From the NCBI GenBank assembly GCA_019454145.1, contig CP075366.1, positions 661,564 to 725,563 on the forward strand: 64,000 bases of DNA, given 5' to 3'. This DNA is from Fimbriimonadaceae bacterium (GTDB lineage: Bacteria > Armatimonadota > Fimbriimonadia > Fimbriimonadales > Fimbriimonadaceae). Below are positions 8,939-18,303 of this stretch, piece by piece. The position numbers were made by a program, and so were the translations under genes. The notes under the pieces are model-generated. The model did no database searches, was not told the origin of the DNA, and saw only the letters and a list, made by a program, of their open reading frames with translations. Within the stretch, counting starts at the first letter, position 1. Every line of letters begins with the position of its first letter.

Positions 8939-10862
8939 ATTGATGGCACTCTCGCCAAGCGCGTAGTACCTCTCCGATACTCCATGCCTGCCAAGGGCAT
9001 CCGCCCGGAAATTGCGGAGCATCACCATCATAAACCTCGGCGATCCCATCTAGGCCATAACTTCCAACCGCTTCGACAATGTGAGTCAAGGCCGATTGCG
9101 CTCGCTTCTTGTCGCTTGTCACCCTCAAAACAGCACTAACGTACGGCCCGAGGAGCCAGGGCCATACAGTCCCTTGGTGATATGCGGCATCCCGTTTGTC
9201 CAGCGGCCCTTCAAAACGACCTATGTAACTTGCTTCACGCGGGCCGAGAGTGCGTAATCCCATCGGAGTAAGAAGCTCTTTCTCAATCTTATCCAACGCC
9301 TTCTCAGCTTCTTCCCCACCAAGCGGAGCGAATGGAAGCGACATTGCAATCAGCTGATTTGGCCTTAGCGAAGCATCATCGGGCTCAACCGTATCCAAAA
9401 AGTGCCCGACCATCGGGTGCCAGAACTTTTTGCGCATACTCGCTTCCGCTTGGTCGGCAAGAAGCGAAATTTCAAGTTGCTTTTTGCCTAGCTTTTCGCC
9501 AAGCCAGAGGGTTACTCTGAGTAGATTCACCCAAAGGCCGTTGATTTCCACTGGCTTACCATGCCGCGGTGTGACGACCCAATCCCCGACTTTGGCATCC
9601 ATCCAAGTGAGTTGAACCCCTGGTTCCCCTTGGGCCACCAAACCATCCTCGGCGTCCACGTGAATTCCGTAGAGTGTGCCTTTTCTATGCCATTCGATAA
9701 TCTCGCAAAGCCACCCGTGCGCTTCGTTTGCAAATGCTTCTTCCCACTCGACTTGAAGTGTGTGATAAACAGCGTTCCCAAACCAAAGCGAAGCATCCAC
9801 TGTGTTGTAATCTGGAGTTTCACTTTGGTCAACAAATCGGTTGGGTATCAAACCCTGCTTCATTTGGCTGGCGTAAGCCCGAAGAATTGCTTTCCCCTCT
9901 TCTATCTGACCCGTCTCTAAGCAGATCCCCGGCAACGAAATCATAGTATCGCGACCCCAGTCCGTGAACCAAGGGTATCCCGCTATGAGGCTCGTCCGAC
10001 TTTTGGTTTGAACCAAAAAGTGGCGGGCCGCAGATGCAAGAGAATCTTCTACACTTGCTGATTCCACTCCACCCGCGTCTGACCGAATCTGCGGCTCCGC
10101 AGTATCCAAAGTGGAAGCAACTAAAACCGCCTGGTCGCCAGGAGTCAAGATGTACTTCAGTTCGCACGGGCAGAACAAATCGTCAACTCCATCTAGCCCG
10201 CGTTCTAATTCTCTAGGTGACTCAAATCGGTAATACCAGCCAGTGGAGGGAGTCCGGGATGCACCCGCATGGTCAATGTGAAGTTTTATTCCGCCATGCT
10301 CGATCGTTGTCCGATTTTCTGGGAAATACAAGAACTCCGGATAAAAATCGGTGACTCGAAAATTCTCGTGATAGAACTTATGAGAAACGAGGGGACGCAA
10401 TGAAAGGGTAATTGCTTTTGTGCCTTCGTTTTGGTAGGAAATCGTTACTGTGTTTTCGCCTTCGGATAAAGTCAAAGTTTTTGTGATTTTTTGCCCAGAT
10501 ACGATCCATGTCCATTTAGCGGATTCGCCTATTTCAAAGCAGTCCAAGTAGCGATAACCTTCTGGGTGTACCGTTCCGACATATTGGTTGCAGCTCAAAC
10601 CAATTTGCTCGCCACCTACGGTTGCATAAGCTTCCACCCCCGCAAGCAGAACTGTGCGAATGGCAGGAGGTTGAGTCGCTGCGACTAAGTGACCATGATA
10701 GCGGCGTGTATTATTCCCCACCACTGTTCCCATGGCATAACCCCCGATCCCATTAGTCAGAATCCATTCCAAACGAGATGCCCTGGCATAAGTACGACAA
10801 ATATCACTGGGGACAATTCTTTTGACCGCTTGCACGTTGCGGAAGTGTACTGCCAGAGCCAA
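8937..10862 (-). CDS. glycogen debranching enzyme (amylo-alpha-1,6-glucosidase type)
   Basis: The 641 residues match the two-domain bacterial debranching enzyme. An N-terminal GDE_N beta-sandwich (about 20-250, with WILTNGIGGYAMGTV and NNTRRYHGHL) precedes a GH133 alpha/alpha barrel (about 285-640, with DWGRDTMISLPGICLE, the YHQGTVWPWLLGPY segment and CPWQAWSIGEVLR). It would hydrolyse alpha-1,6 branches of glycogen in the cytosol. The first codon is TTG (10862); a GTG nine codons in is an alternative. No other glycogen genes adjoin it. Its 3' end meets the dnaN terminator. Confidence 0.88.
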   Translation of the reverse strand: MALAVHFRNVQAVKRIVPSDICRTYARASRLEWILTNGIGGYAMGTVVGNNTRRYHGHLVAATQPPAIRTVLLAGVEAYATVGGEQIGLSCNQYVGTVHPEGYRYLDCFEIGESAKWTWIVSGQKITKTLTLSEGENTVTISYQNEGTKAITLSLRPLVSHKFYHENFRVTDFYPEFLYFPENRTTIEHGGIKLHIDHAGASRTPSTGWYYRFESPRELERGLDGVDDLFCPCELKYILTPGDQAVLVASTLDTAEPQIRSDAGGVESASVEDSLASAARHFLVQTKSRTSLIAGYPWFTDWGRDTMISLPGICLETGQIEEGKAILRAYASQMKQGLIPNRFVDQSETPDYNTVDASLWFGNAVYHTLQVEWEEAFANEAHGWLCEIIEWHRKGTLYGIHVDAEDGLVAQGEPGVQLTWMDAKVGDWVVTPRHGKPVEINGLWVNLLRVTLWLGEKLGKKQLEISLLADQAEASMRKKFWHPMVGHFLDTVEPDDASLRPNQLIAMSLPFAPLGGEEAEKALDKIEKELLTPMGLRTLGPREASYIGRFEGPLDKRDAAYHQGTVWPWLLGPYVSAVLRVTSDKKRAQSALTHIVEAVGSYGLDGIAEVYDGDAPQFPGGCPWQAWSIGEVLRAWRECHQ

Positions 10863-11030
10863 TTCAAATTCTTATCCTGAGGTTCAAATATCCTAGCAAA
10901 GTCGCCAGATCGTAGTTGCAAATGCACGAACCGGAACAGTTAACAGGGTGTTCAAGCCAATCACACGGAAGAATAGACGTGTTGGGGAAAGGATTCCCTG
11001 ACAAATTCTTGAAATTGCGGACAAACAAAA

Positions 11031-11246
11031 ATGTTGATCTCCGAAGCTAAAACCCTCATAAATGAATTCGTTAATGTCACGTACAGTGACCGAAACGGAT
11101 CGGAAGTAACCGAAGTTGTCGAAATCTGGGACGTTGCATTCGTTCCCCTCTACGGCCCGTGCATCATCTGTGATGCCGGCGAACTGCGACTCGACCGAGT
11201 CATTGCGTGTGAAATCACTGCCTCCCCGTATTTGAAAGCCGCTTAA
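11031..11246 (+). CDS. hypothetical protein, 71 residues
   Basis: A small ATG-started frame with good codon composition and a regular beta-rich pattern (VNVTYSDRNGSEVTEVVEIWDV, then GELRLDRVIACEI). It has two cysteines in PCIIC. No family is recognised. It is alone between divergent and convergent neighbours, and no obvious Shine-Dalgarno sequence precedes it. The region 10863-11030 upstream holds nothing else I can name. Confidence 0.5.
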   Translation: MLISEAKTLINEFVNVTYSDRNGSEVTEVVEIWDVAFVPLYGPCIICDAGELRLDRVIACEITASPYLKAA

Positions 11247-11271
11247 CTACATCTTTAGCGTATGAGATCAA

Positions 11272-11299
11272 GTTGCCCGAAGTTGGGTCTCCGGGCGAC
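11272..11299. other. hairpin between convergent genes
   Basis: GTTGCCCG (11272-11279) pairs with CGGGCGAC (11292-11299; one G-U) around a 12-nt loop. No T-tract follows on either strand. It may end transcription from both sides or protect 3' ends. Confidence 0.4.
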
Positions 11300-11302
11300 A
11301 AA

Positions 11303-12847
11303 TTATCGTTTTACTTTCCGATCAAACAAGTGGTTTGTAAATTGATCGATGCGGAAACGGATGCCAATTCGATAGTCACTGGGAAATTCTCTTCTCAGAA
11401 CAAATGGTTCTAGCGAACCTGCCGCCAACGCCAACTCCCATTCGCGGTCGTACCACGTTTGACCCCGAAAATCGTATTTAGCTAAATATCGTAATGTGTA
11501 AGGGCCAACCGAATAATCGGCTCTGAGTAGCATCGCTGAAGTGTAATCGAGCTTATCGAACGTAAAGTCAGCACGCCCCGATTGGCCTCCAACTGCATAA
11601 GCAGCACCGATATTGATTCCCGGCTTGGGATGCCAAATCAAACCCAATTCGCTTCGGGCGTACCCAAAAGTTCCGTTTTCGCTGAATGCTCCAAACAGGT
11701 CAGTCCGCAAGTGGCTGCTGAGTTGATCACCGCCGAGAAAGTCTGGTGCTAAGTAAGTGCCCATCATAATCGCGCGATCTATCCATTCGCCACCAGCTCC
11801 CTCCCGAATTCTTTGCGCGCGGGTTGTCGCAATCCACCCAGCGTCGCCAGCCGCCCCACCATACTCAAAGGCGAAATCGGCGAGTTTGCTCACTCCCGTT
11901 GCATCATCCACACGACCCACAGTCGAGGTATTCCAAACAAAACCGGCTGAAAAACTATTCTTTGGGCTACGCAAGGTATTGCGTTCACCAACCGGAGATG
12001 CAACAGCTACGTTATCAAACCATCCGTCTCCCTGAGGCTCAGCGAGCTTATCTTTTGGCGCGATTTTCGTTTTAACCAGCTCTCCGGGAAGGGGCGAAGT
12101 CGTGTATTGAAGCCTGTACTCCTGTAATTGACCAGGAAAACTGGACCACGAAGCACTCACGCTGGACTGTTCGTTAAGTAGAAAGCTACTGTCCCACGAA
12201 ATCCCAACCCCAACTCCCCGCCGATTAGTGATGCTCGGCATTTTCAACCCGCTGACCCGACGATCAAAGTTAAAGCTTTGTCTGGGAATCGGCCCCAATT
12301 TTTGACCAAGAATCTGATAAAAAATGTGCTCGGCTACACCGTATTTTCCGGGATAAAGCCTAAGTGTTTTCGCGAGGAGTCGGTTTCCACCAGTCGCCAA
12401 ATCCGAGAGTTCAAATCGAACATCACTGAGAGTCCAAACTTGCTCAGGCTCTGTGACGATGGTCAGCTTTGAACCTTGAATTTTGACGTAGCCAACTTCT
12501 ACCAGAACATTGTAGGCAGTGCCTCCTTTAGAGCCATCCGCCCAACTTGCTTTCAAAGATTCCGCATTAATGACACCAATAGGATCCAGAATTTTGGTCG
12601 TGCCGGATGTCTCAAATGTCTTAGTTTGTCGGTCAACAACGATTTTCTCGCAAGTGATAACCGTGGGGCCGTATGTAGCGCGGACACCGCCTGAAAAAGT
12701 TAAAATGCCCGTCTCAAAATCTTCGTACCACTCGGGAGCTTCTATGGTTAATGTGTCGTCTACTTTAAACTCTTGCCTCGCTGCAACCTCCAACGGCGGC
12801 GTAATAACTACTGGGTTTGCCGTTACGGGAGGAATGATAGGAATCAT
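11303..12847 (-). CDS. LptD/OstA-like outer-membrane assembly protein
   Basis: This is a 514-residue protein with an N-terminal OstA-like (beta-jellyroll) region of about 30-150 showing the repeating pattern ILTFSGGVRATYGPTVITCE and TKTFETSGTTKILD. The last 300 residues of alternating amphipathic strands look like an outer-membrane barrel. LptD inserts lipopolysaccharide, so this supports a diderm envelope. It is shorter than proteobacterial LptD (about 780). The N-terminus lacks a standard signal peptide: the first 20 residues are proline- and isoleucine-rich with no basic residues, and no earlier start exists before an in-frame stop. No other lpt genes are in the window. Confidence 0.7.
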   Translation of the reverse strand: MIPIIPPVTANPVVITPPLEVAARQEFKVDDTLTIEAPEWYEDFETGILTFSGGVRATYGPTVITCEKIVVDRQTKTFETSGTTKILDPIGVINAESLKASWADGSKGGTAYNVLVEVGYVKIQGSKLTIVTEPEQVWTLSDVRFELSDLATGGNRLLAKTLRLYPGKYGVAEHIFYQILGQKLGPIPRQSFNFDRRVSGLKMPSITNRRGVGVGISWDSSFLLNEQSSVSASWSSFPGQLQEYRLQYTTSPLPGELVKTKIAPKDKLAEPQGDGWFDNVAVASPVGERNTLRSPKNSFSAGFVWNTSTVGRVDDATGVSKLADFAFEYGGAAGDAGWIATTRAQRIREGAGGEWIDRAIMMGTYLAPDFLGGDQLSSHLRTDLFGAFSENGTFGYARSELGLIWHPKPGINIGAAYAVGGQSGRADFTFDKLDYTSAMLLRADYSVGPYTLRYLAKYDFRGQTWYDREWELALAAGSLEPFVLRREFPSDYRIGIRFRIDQFTNHLFDRKVKR

Positions 12848-12953
12848 GTTGAACCTTGCGAGTCTACCGTTCCGGAAATTTTCGCAACAATTATTGAACG
12901 ATTAGGATTAAAATAGGTGTCTAAAGAATTAAGTTTCCGTCAAGGAGTCGTGT

Positions 12954-13517
12954 ATGTCAGAGGAATGGGTAGTAAACGTTAAAGCCGATCAGAAAGCGGA
13001 TGAACTGAATTGGGTTGGCAGATTACGCCATGGCGATGAAGTCGCTATGAACTGCCTCGTCGCAAAACACCGCGACCGACTTATCAGAGTTGCCGCAAAT
13101 TTATTGCGCGACCGACATGAAGCTGAAGACGTAGCTCAAGAAGCCTTCCTTAAATCTTTCCGTGAAATTAAAAAGCTTCGCGACGACCGAGCCTATTCTG
13201 GATACATTTATCGAATTTGCGTTCGACTTTGTATGGATCGCCTTCGATCCAGAAAACCAACGTCAGAAATTGTTGAGCAAGGCGACGGCACTACAGGTCG
13301 CGAAGTTGAAACTAAGATCCTGGTTGAAGAACTCCTACAATATCTCACAGAGGAGCAGCGAGAAACTCTGGTACTGCGCGAGATGGATCAGTTGAGTTAC
13401 GACGAAGTTGCCGAACAATTGAATATCCCAGTCGGAACAGTCCGTTCTCGCCTGCATGCCGCTCGAGAGCGATTCCGAGCCGTTTGGATTGCCGCCAACG
13501 AAGGAGAACTCCGATGA
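12954..13517 (+). CDS. ECF RNA polymerase sigma factor (second of three)
   Basis: A 187-residue ECF sigma factor. Region 2 (about 28-95) contains DRHEAEDVAQEAFLKSFREI and YSGYIYRICVRLCMDRLRSR, and region 4 (about 125-180) contains YLTEEQRETLVLREMDQLSY and EVAEQLNIPVGTVRSRLHAAR. An AAGGAG sequence precedes the ATG. It overlaps the next gene by ATGA (13514-13517), forming a sigma/anti-sigma/membrane-protein operon that continues into glnD through two further ATGA junctions. Target regulon unknown. Confidence 0.92.
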   Translation: MSEEWVVNVKADQKADELNWVGRLRHGDEVAMNCLVAKHRDRLIRVAANLLRDRHEAEDVAQEAFLKSFREIKKLRDDRAYSGYIYRICVRLCMDRLRSRKPTSEIVEQGDGTTGREVETKILVEELLQYLTEEQRETLVLREMDQLSYDEVAEQLNIPVGTVRSRLHAARERFRAVWIAANEGELR

Positions 13518-13945
13518 GCGAGAAGTTGAATTCTCACGAAAGGTTTACAGAGTTGGCTGACCTCGTAATGGATGTTCAGGCAAACGATATTGAACGCGCA
13601 GAATTTGAAGTCTTGCTTGAGGCTAACCCAGAGTGGATGGATGAATGGTTGGACAATCATGAATCCATTGAGCACTTGATTTTCGGCGAGGTTCCATCCG
13701 CAAGTCCAACTTTCAACCAATCCCTGCAAGCTCGTGTGCGGGCTGACAAAATACGAAGGTCACTCGGCTACTGGTCACCGGCAGCCATTGCAGCTGTGGC
13801 TGCCTGCGTTGGATTACTTGCAATTCTTCAAATGATGAGTGAAAAACCAGTCTTGCCACAATTTCAAAATAAGGCGGCTGAAGCCTCTTTGGAACGACAT
13901 TCCGTCATCAGCATTCCTGACCTGGAAGAACCAGCACAGAGATGA
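13514..13945 (+). CDS. membrane anti-sigma factor-like protein
   Basis: I start it at the ATG inside the ATGA overlap with the sigma gene; AAGGAG at 13501-13506 is its ribosome-binding site. The 143-residue product has an N-terminal helical domain of about 75 residues (the usual sigma-binding part), one transmembrane helix at about 84-106 (YWSPAAIAAVAACVGLLAIL), and a short extracytoplasmic tail. This is the standard single-pass anti-sigma layout, but the zinc-binding HxxxCxxC motif is missing. Assignment rests on architecture and context. Confidence 0.75.
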   Translation: MSEKLNSHERFTELADLVMDVQANDIERAEFEVLLEANPEWMDEWLDNHESIEHLIFGEVPSASPTFNQSLQARVRADKIRRSLGYWSPAAIAAVAACVGLLAILQMMSEKPVLPQFQNKAAEASLERHSVISIPDLEEPAQR

Positions 13946-15471
13946 CATTTGCCCAGCGGGCATTTATTGGTGCGATCGTTGGTGCAACGATCGCACTTCT
14001 ATTTCACCCCCTCTCCAGGCCGTGGTTACAATATGGTCTTTGGCGCTTTAGCCCTTCGCAAACTGTAAAATCTTCTCCTTGGCTTGCCGGAACACTTGAT
14101 TCACTTCCTCAACCAAAAAGCGAAGAAGAGGTTTCACTATGGGCACAAATTGCATGTCGAAAAATCGCTAATGCCGAGCCTATGAGCCGGGACAATTTGC
14201 TGCTACTAACCGAGCTTGTCCGCATGGCGGCAGAGAAAGAACCTCAGAATGCATATTGGCGGCAATGCGAAGCTGTTTTCCAATACACACTGCAAAACCA
14301 AGATGCAGTTGAAAAAGCATGGCACCGCGCTTCTTCGCGCACGAATTGGAACGATTATCAATCAATCAGAATCCAAAAATTTCTAGATAGAATGGCTCAT
14401 GAAAGTGGAGCCGAAATGGCATGGCATCCAGCCGTAGCGTATCAACTGACTTCAACAGATACGCCACGTATGATCTATTCACTTGGCAGTAGCCTGATAG
14501 ATGAAAGCTCAACTCTTGATACTCGTTGGGCGACATTCGAAAACGGTCTACTGCTCCGAGATGGCTCCAAAAACCGTCAGGCCGCTAAATATGGTCATAA
14601 CCTTATGGAGATTGCGGCTACTGGCTCTAAGAACTCCATTTTGAAGCGTCGAGAAGTGACTGCGACAAAAATGCAGTTCCCACTCGATTTGTTGAAACAA
14701 AGGTCAGATACTGATTCGCAAATTGCCGTAAGAGGGTTAAAAGTGAACGAAGCATACTCGGCTCTGGTCTTTTCGCCAACTTCGGCGGCAAATCTCGCAA
14801 AGCTAACCGGGCAAGCTGCCCTCTCTGCATCATTACCTGGCTCGCTAGCTCTGACCGGCACCATCGCTGGTCTTTTACTAGGCACTCTTATTTTGTTTCG
14901 TACAGAACAACCTTCAAAGCCTTGGCCAATTGCAGTACCCCTAACACTTGCATTTGGAATCGGCCTCGCTACGTACTTTTTAACAAAACTGTTACTGCCA
15001 GCCTTCTGGGTGTTTCTCGTATTGGCATTATTTGCGCTCCGCCCGCCAATTGCGCTGCAATCTACACCGCCGAAGGCCACTCTCTCAATTAAATTACTTT
15101 GCTTTTCATTTGGAGTTTTAACTGCGGCCATCGTTTGTGCCGGAGCGACCGCTAGCTCGACTCCATTTCAGAGTTTGATCAGCGCATTGCCAAGCGGATG
15201 GTGGAGCGATATTCAATCAACAATCTTTTACTCGCTACTGGTTCTGATTGGAATGTACTTATTTTTAGCCCAAGTAATCGCATATCGCTTACGACGATCC
15301 GCAGGAAAATTTATTCTCCATATTTCTAAAACCACCTTGGCAGTTGCGGCGTTGGGATGCTTTTTCTGCAGCGTCATCCTCACTCCTGTCTGCATAATGT
15401 GGGATCATAAAATCCACACGGAACTCCGCATGATCTCTTTGAATGAAACAGCCTATTATCTAAATAGATGA
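13942..15471 (+). CDS. multipass membrane protein of unknown function
   Basis: This is a 509-residue protein. A membrane helix at about 5-22 is followed by a soluble helical region to about residue 290, with TPR-like spacing around EKEPQNAYWRQCEAVFQYTL. Six or so hydrophobic helices fill residues 300-500. It overlaps both neighbours by ATGA, sitting between the anti-sigma factor and glnD. The soluble part would lie outside the cytoplasm, so it could sense or relay an envelope signal to the sigma/anti-sigma pair. No family is recognised. Confidence 0.6.
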   Translation: MTFAQRAFIGAIVGATIALLFHPLSRPWLQYGLWRFSPSQTVKSSPWLAGTLDSLPQPKSEEEVSLWAQIACRKIANAEPMSRDNLLLLTELVRMAAEKEPQNAYWRQCEAVFQYTLQNQDAVEKAWHRASSRTNWNDYQSIRIQKFLDRMAHESGAEMAWHPAVAYQLTSTDTPRMIYSLGSSLIDESSTLDTRWATFENGLLLRDGSKNRQAAKYGHNLMEIAATGSKNSILKRREVTATKMQFPLDLLKQRSDTDSQIAVRGLKVNEAYSALVFSPTSAANLAKLTGQAALSASLPGSLALTGTIAGLLLGTLILFRTEQPSKPWPIAVPLTLAFGIGLATYFLTKLLLPAFWVFLVLALFALRPPIALQSTPPKATLSIKLLCFSFGVLTAAIVCAGATASSTPFQSLISALPSGWWSDIQSTIFYSLLVLIGMYLFLAQVIAYRLRRSAGKFILHISKTTLAVAALGCFFCSVILTPVCIMWDHKIHTELRMISLNETAYYLNR

Positions 15472-17831
15472 GCAGCGATCTCACAAAAATTGTTGCGAAA
15501 GCGAAAGCAGATCGTGAGCAACTGCTGAAAAGGCTTCGCAAGAAGCCGACCGGCTACAAATGGTGTCTGGCGCATACAGAACTCCTTGATAATTTATGGC
15601 GTGCACTTCTCGCTGAGGCGCAGTCCAAATTCGAAAATCTGCCACCTCTTTCCATAGTGGCAACTGGCGGTTACGGGCGACGGGAGATGGCCCCATGGAG
15701 CGACATAGATGTTGCTTTTGTCCCGATGCGAGAAGATCCTCGGCTCAACAATGCAGTCAGATGGCTCTTTAATGCCGCTCATGATTCCTTTGGCAAGGGG
15801 CTTGGAATTCGCGTTGCTTACGTCAATCGCCTTATCACCGACATCCCAGGTTTAGATAGTGTCAATCTCAGTAACCTTTTAGATGCCCGACTTGTGGCGG
15901 GATCATCATCACCTTTTCAGAAAATGCAGGAAAGCATTTGGGTTGATTTCCCTACCGCAGATTTTTTGCTCGCGAAACTACAAGAACGGCAGTTGGAAAC
16001 TACGCAATCCAACATCACTCCACTTGTGACCGAGCCTCATCTCAAGAACGGAGCGGGGGGCTTGCGTGATTTCCATGCAATGAACTGGATCGGTCAAGCT
16101 TTGGGCGAGCGACCAGAGCCAATCACACCAGCGGTTGAAGAATTGCTCATGATCCGTAACCTGCTTCACTTGGTCGTCGGAAACCATCACGACGAACTCA
16201 ATTACGCCCGTCGAGAAGAGATTGCAGGAATCCTGAAAGTCACCTCGTTTACTTTAGGATCACGAGTCGCAAGGGCACTCGATTCCGTTCACGAAAGCTA
16301 TTTGCACGGGCTGAACCGATTGCAAGAAAACCGATACGACCTCGGCAAATACGCTCAAGCCATCCGGGGAGAGATTAGGATTCAACCAGGATCGCCGGGA
16401 GGTCAGGCGGCACTGGCGATTGGGCAGGCCACCAAGATTGGGCTAACGATTCCAACCGATCCGGCTCCAGTTAACAAAAAAGCTGGGCCAGAAATCATTA
16501 TTCCCCTGACCGCTGGCATTGAAACCGTCCGCAATCTGGAACGTTCTGGAGTTCTCAAAGCGGTTCTGCCGGAACTCAGCGAATGCCGAACCCTGATGCC
16601 AGGAGATGCTTCGCATAAATACACGGTGTATGAACATACGCTTCAAGCCCTGAAGTTTCTTGAAGAAATTCCGCCCACAAGTCCGTTTGCGCGGATATAC
16701 GAAAGCCTTCCCGATTCTTCTATCCTCAAATTAGCGATTCTTTTTCATGATCTTGGCAAAGCAATTCCAGGTGCTCCGCATAGTGAAGTGGGTGAAAAAC
16801 TCGTGCACCAAATCGGCAGCCGCTGGTCGCTTGATCAAACTCTGGTTACTGAAATCGCCTGGCTAGTGCGAGAGCACCTCACTATGGCTCAGTTCATACG
16901 GGTGCGAGATATTGATCACCCGGACACTGTGCTTGAATTCTCCAAAATAGTTGGCACAGTTGACCGACTCTCTGCACTGACACTTTTGACTTACGCGGAC
17001 ATCAATGCTGTCAACAACCAGATTTGGAGCCCAGTGCAAGAAACCTATCTTTTGAGTCTATTTGAACGCACTGCTTACCTTTTGAACCCAGATACAAGCG
17101 AACCAACCGAGCAGGAAACGGTTCAAAGAATCCTCCGCTCCGTTGAGCCAACTGACGAAAGTAGCGACACAATCGCAGAATTCCTTGAAGTGATGCCAAC
17201 GCATTACTTACTCAGCACACCAGAGGAAATCGTATTACGGCACCATGCCCTTTACCAAGTTGCTCGGAAAGGTGAAATCGTTCTGCAATTTCAAAATCAC
17301 CGGGATATGCAGTTAACTGAACTAACTATTTCAATGCCCGATCGAAGTGGGATATTGCCAGATATTCTCGGTACGCTCTACGCTCATAACCTCAGTCTGC
17401 AAAGCCTGCGGTGTTCAACCAGTGAGCAAGAACCAGGCACAATTCTCGATACATTCCTAATTTCTCGTTCGGATGCGCCCCTTTCGCTTGAACTTCAACG
17501 AAGGGTTGAACGGTCACTAAGAGCCGTTCTGAGCGGGGAGAAAACTCGAGCCGACCTTATGACTTCAATGGGCAAAGACCCGAATCGAAGGCAGCAATTC
17601 TTGACGATAGAAGTTTCTTCTCAAAACCCGACGATTATCGAGGTTCGCGCTCCTAAGGGACGCGGGCTTGCTTATCGCCTTTGCCAAGTCATTCATAAAC
17701 AAGGGTTGAATATTCTCAGCGCCAGGCTAGGACAGTGGGCGGGGACAGCTTCCGCCGGCTTTTACGTTTACGACCCAGAAGGACGGCCTATTGATTCCAA
17801 CCAACTGCGGCGGGCATTCCATCACGAGTAG
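15468..17831 (+). CDS. glnD: GlnD-like [protein-PII] uridylyltransferase/uridylyl-removing enzyme
   Basis: The 787 residues show all GlnD domains in order. The nucleotidyltransferase motif GGYGRREMAPWSDIDV is at about 67-82 (D79 and D81 metal ligands), followed by a GlnE/GlnD helical linker (KNGAGGLRDFH). An HD phosphohydrolase has H427-D428 in LFHDLGKA, and two C-terminal ACT domains lie at about 622-690 and 705-787. The enzyme adds or removes UMP on PII proteins according to glutamine level. E. coli GlnD is about 890 residues, so this one is compact. No glnB, amtB or glnA gene lies in the window. It is the last gene of an ECF operon joined by ATGA overlaps, an unusual setting. Confidence 0.9.
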   Translation: MSSDLTKIVAKAKADREQLLKRLRKKPTGYKWCLAHTELLDNLWRALLAEAQSKFENLPPLSIVATGGYGRREMAPWSDIDVAFVPMREDPRLNNAVRWLFNAAHDSFGKGLGIRVAYVNRLITDIPGLDSVNLSNLLDARLVAGSSSPFQKMQESIWVDFPTADFLLAKLQERQLETTQSNITPLVTEPHLKNGAGGLRDFHAMNWIGQALGERPEPITPAVEELLMIRNLLHLVVGNHHDELNYARREEIAGILKVTSFTLGSRVARALDSVHESYLHGLNRLQENRYDLGKYAQAIRGEIRIQPGSPGGQAALAIGQATKIGLTIPTDPAPVNKKAGPEIIIPLTAGIETVRNLERSGVLKAVLPELSECRTLMPGDASHKYTVYEHTLQALKFLEEIPPTSPFARIYESLPDSSILKLAILFHDLGKAIPGAPHSEVGEKLVHQIGSRWSLDQTLVTEIAWLVREHLTMAQFIRVRDIDHPDTVLEFSKIVGTVDRLSALTLLTYADINAVNNQIWSPVQETYLLSLFERTAYLLNPDTSEPTEQETVQRILRSVEPTDESSDTIAEFLEVMPTHYLLSTPEEIVLRHHALYQVARKGEIVLQFQNHRDMQLTELTISMPDRSGILPDILGTLYAHNLSLQSLRCSTSEQEPGTILDTFLISRSDAPLSLELQRRVERSLRAVLSGEKTRADLMTSMGKDPNRRQQFLTIEVSSQNPTIIEVRAPKGRGLAYRLCQVIHKQGLNILSARLGQWAGTASAGFYVYDPEGRPIDSNQLRRAFHHE

Positions 17832-17850
17832 GTAACATTTTTTCATCCCT

Positions 17851-18303
17851 ATGAAGGTTGTCATTTTGGGTTGCGGACGCTCGGGAGCTTCCCTAGCCGT
17901 CCAACTCTCCTCTCTGGGTCACACAGTGACCGTAATTGAGCGGAGTCCGGAGTCTTTACGCCGCCTTGGCAAATCGTATCCGTGCCGAATTGTTCTCGGC
18001 AACGGACTTGATCTCGATACACTAGAGCGCGCCGATGTCGCCAATTGCGACGCCTTTTTTGCGATGACTCGCGGAGATAACACAAACTTAATGGCCGCCC
18101 AGATCGTTAAGCGGAACTTTAAGGTTGAGCGTGTTGCAGTGAAAGTGGCTGACCCGCTCCGCTCAGAGGCTTATCGTCGCCTTGGGCTGTTTACCATCAA
18201 CGCCGCCGCCCTCATTTCCGGAATGTGCCGCGACTGGCTACTAAACGCTGAATTCCAACCAGTGGATACCTATAACGTCAACGCTATGGAGATCGAAGTA
18301 TGA
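17851..18303 (+). CDS. TrkA N-domain protein (RCK_N only)
   Basis: A 150-residue Rossmann protein starting with the NAD-binding motif GCGRSGASLA and an acidic end of strand 2 (VIERSPESL). It ends after the RCK_N domain with no RCK_C. Such regulators gate potassium uptake (Trk/Ktr) by sensing NAD(H) or nucleotides. It overlaps the next TrkA-like gene by ATGA (18300-18303), so the two proteins probably form one regulatory ring. No TrkH/KtrB channel gene is adjacent. A TAACAT box lies 12 nt before the ATG. Confidence 0.82.
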   Translation: MKVVILGCGRSGASLAVQLSSLGHTVTVIERSPESLRRLGKSYPCRIVLGNGLDLDTLERADVANCDAFFAMTRGDNTNLMAAQIVKRNFKVERVAVKVADPLRSEAYRRLGLFTINAAALISGMCRDWLLNAEFQPVDTYNVNAMEIEV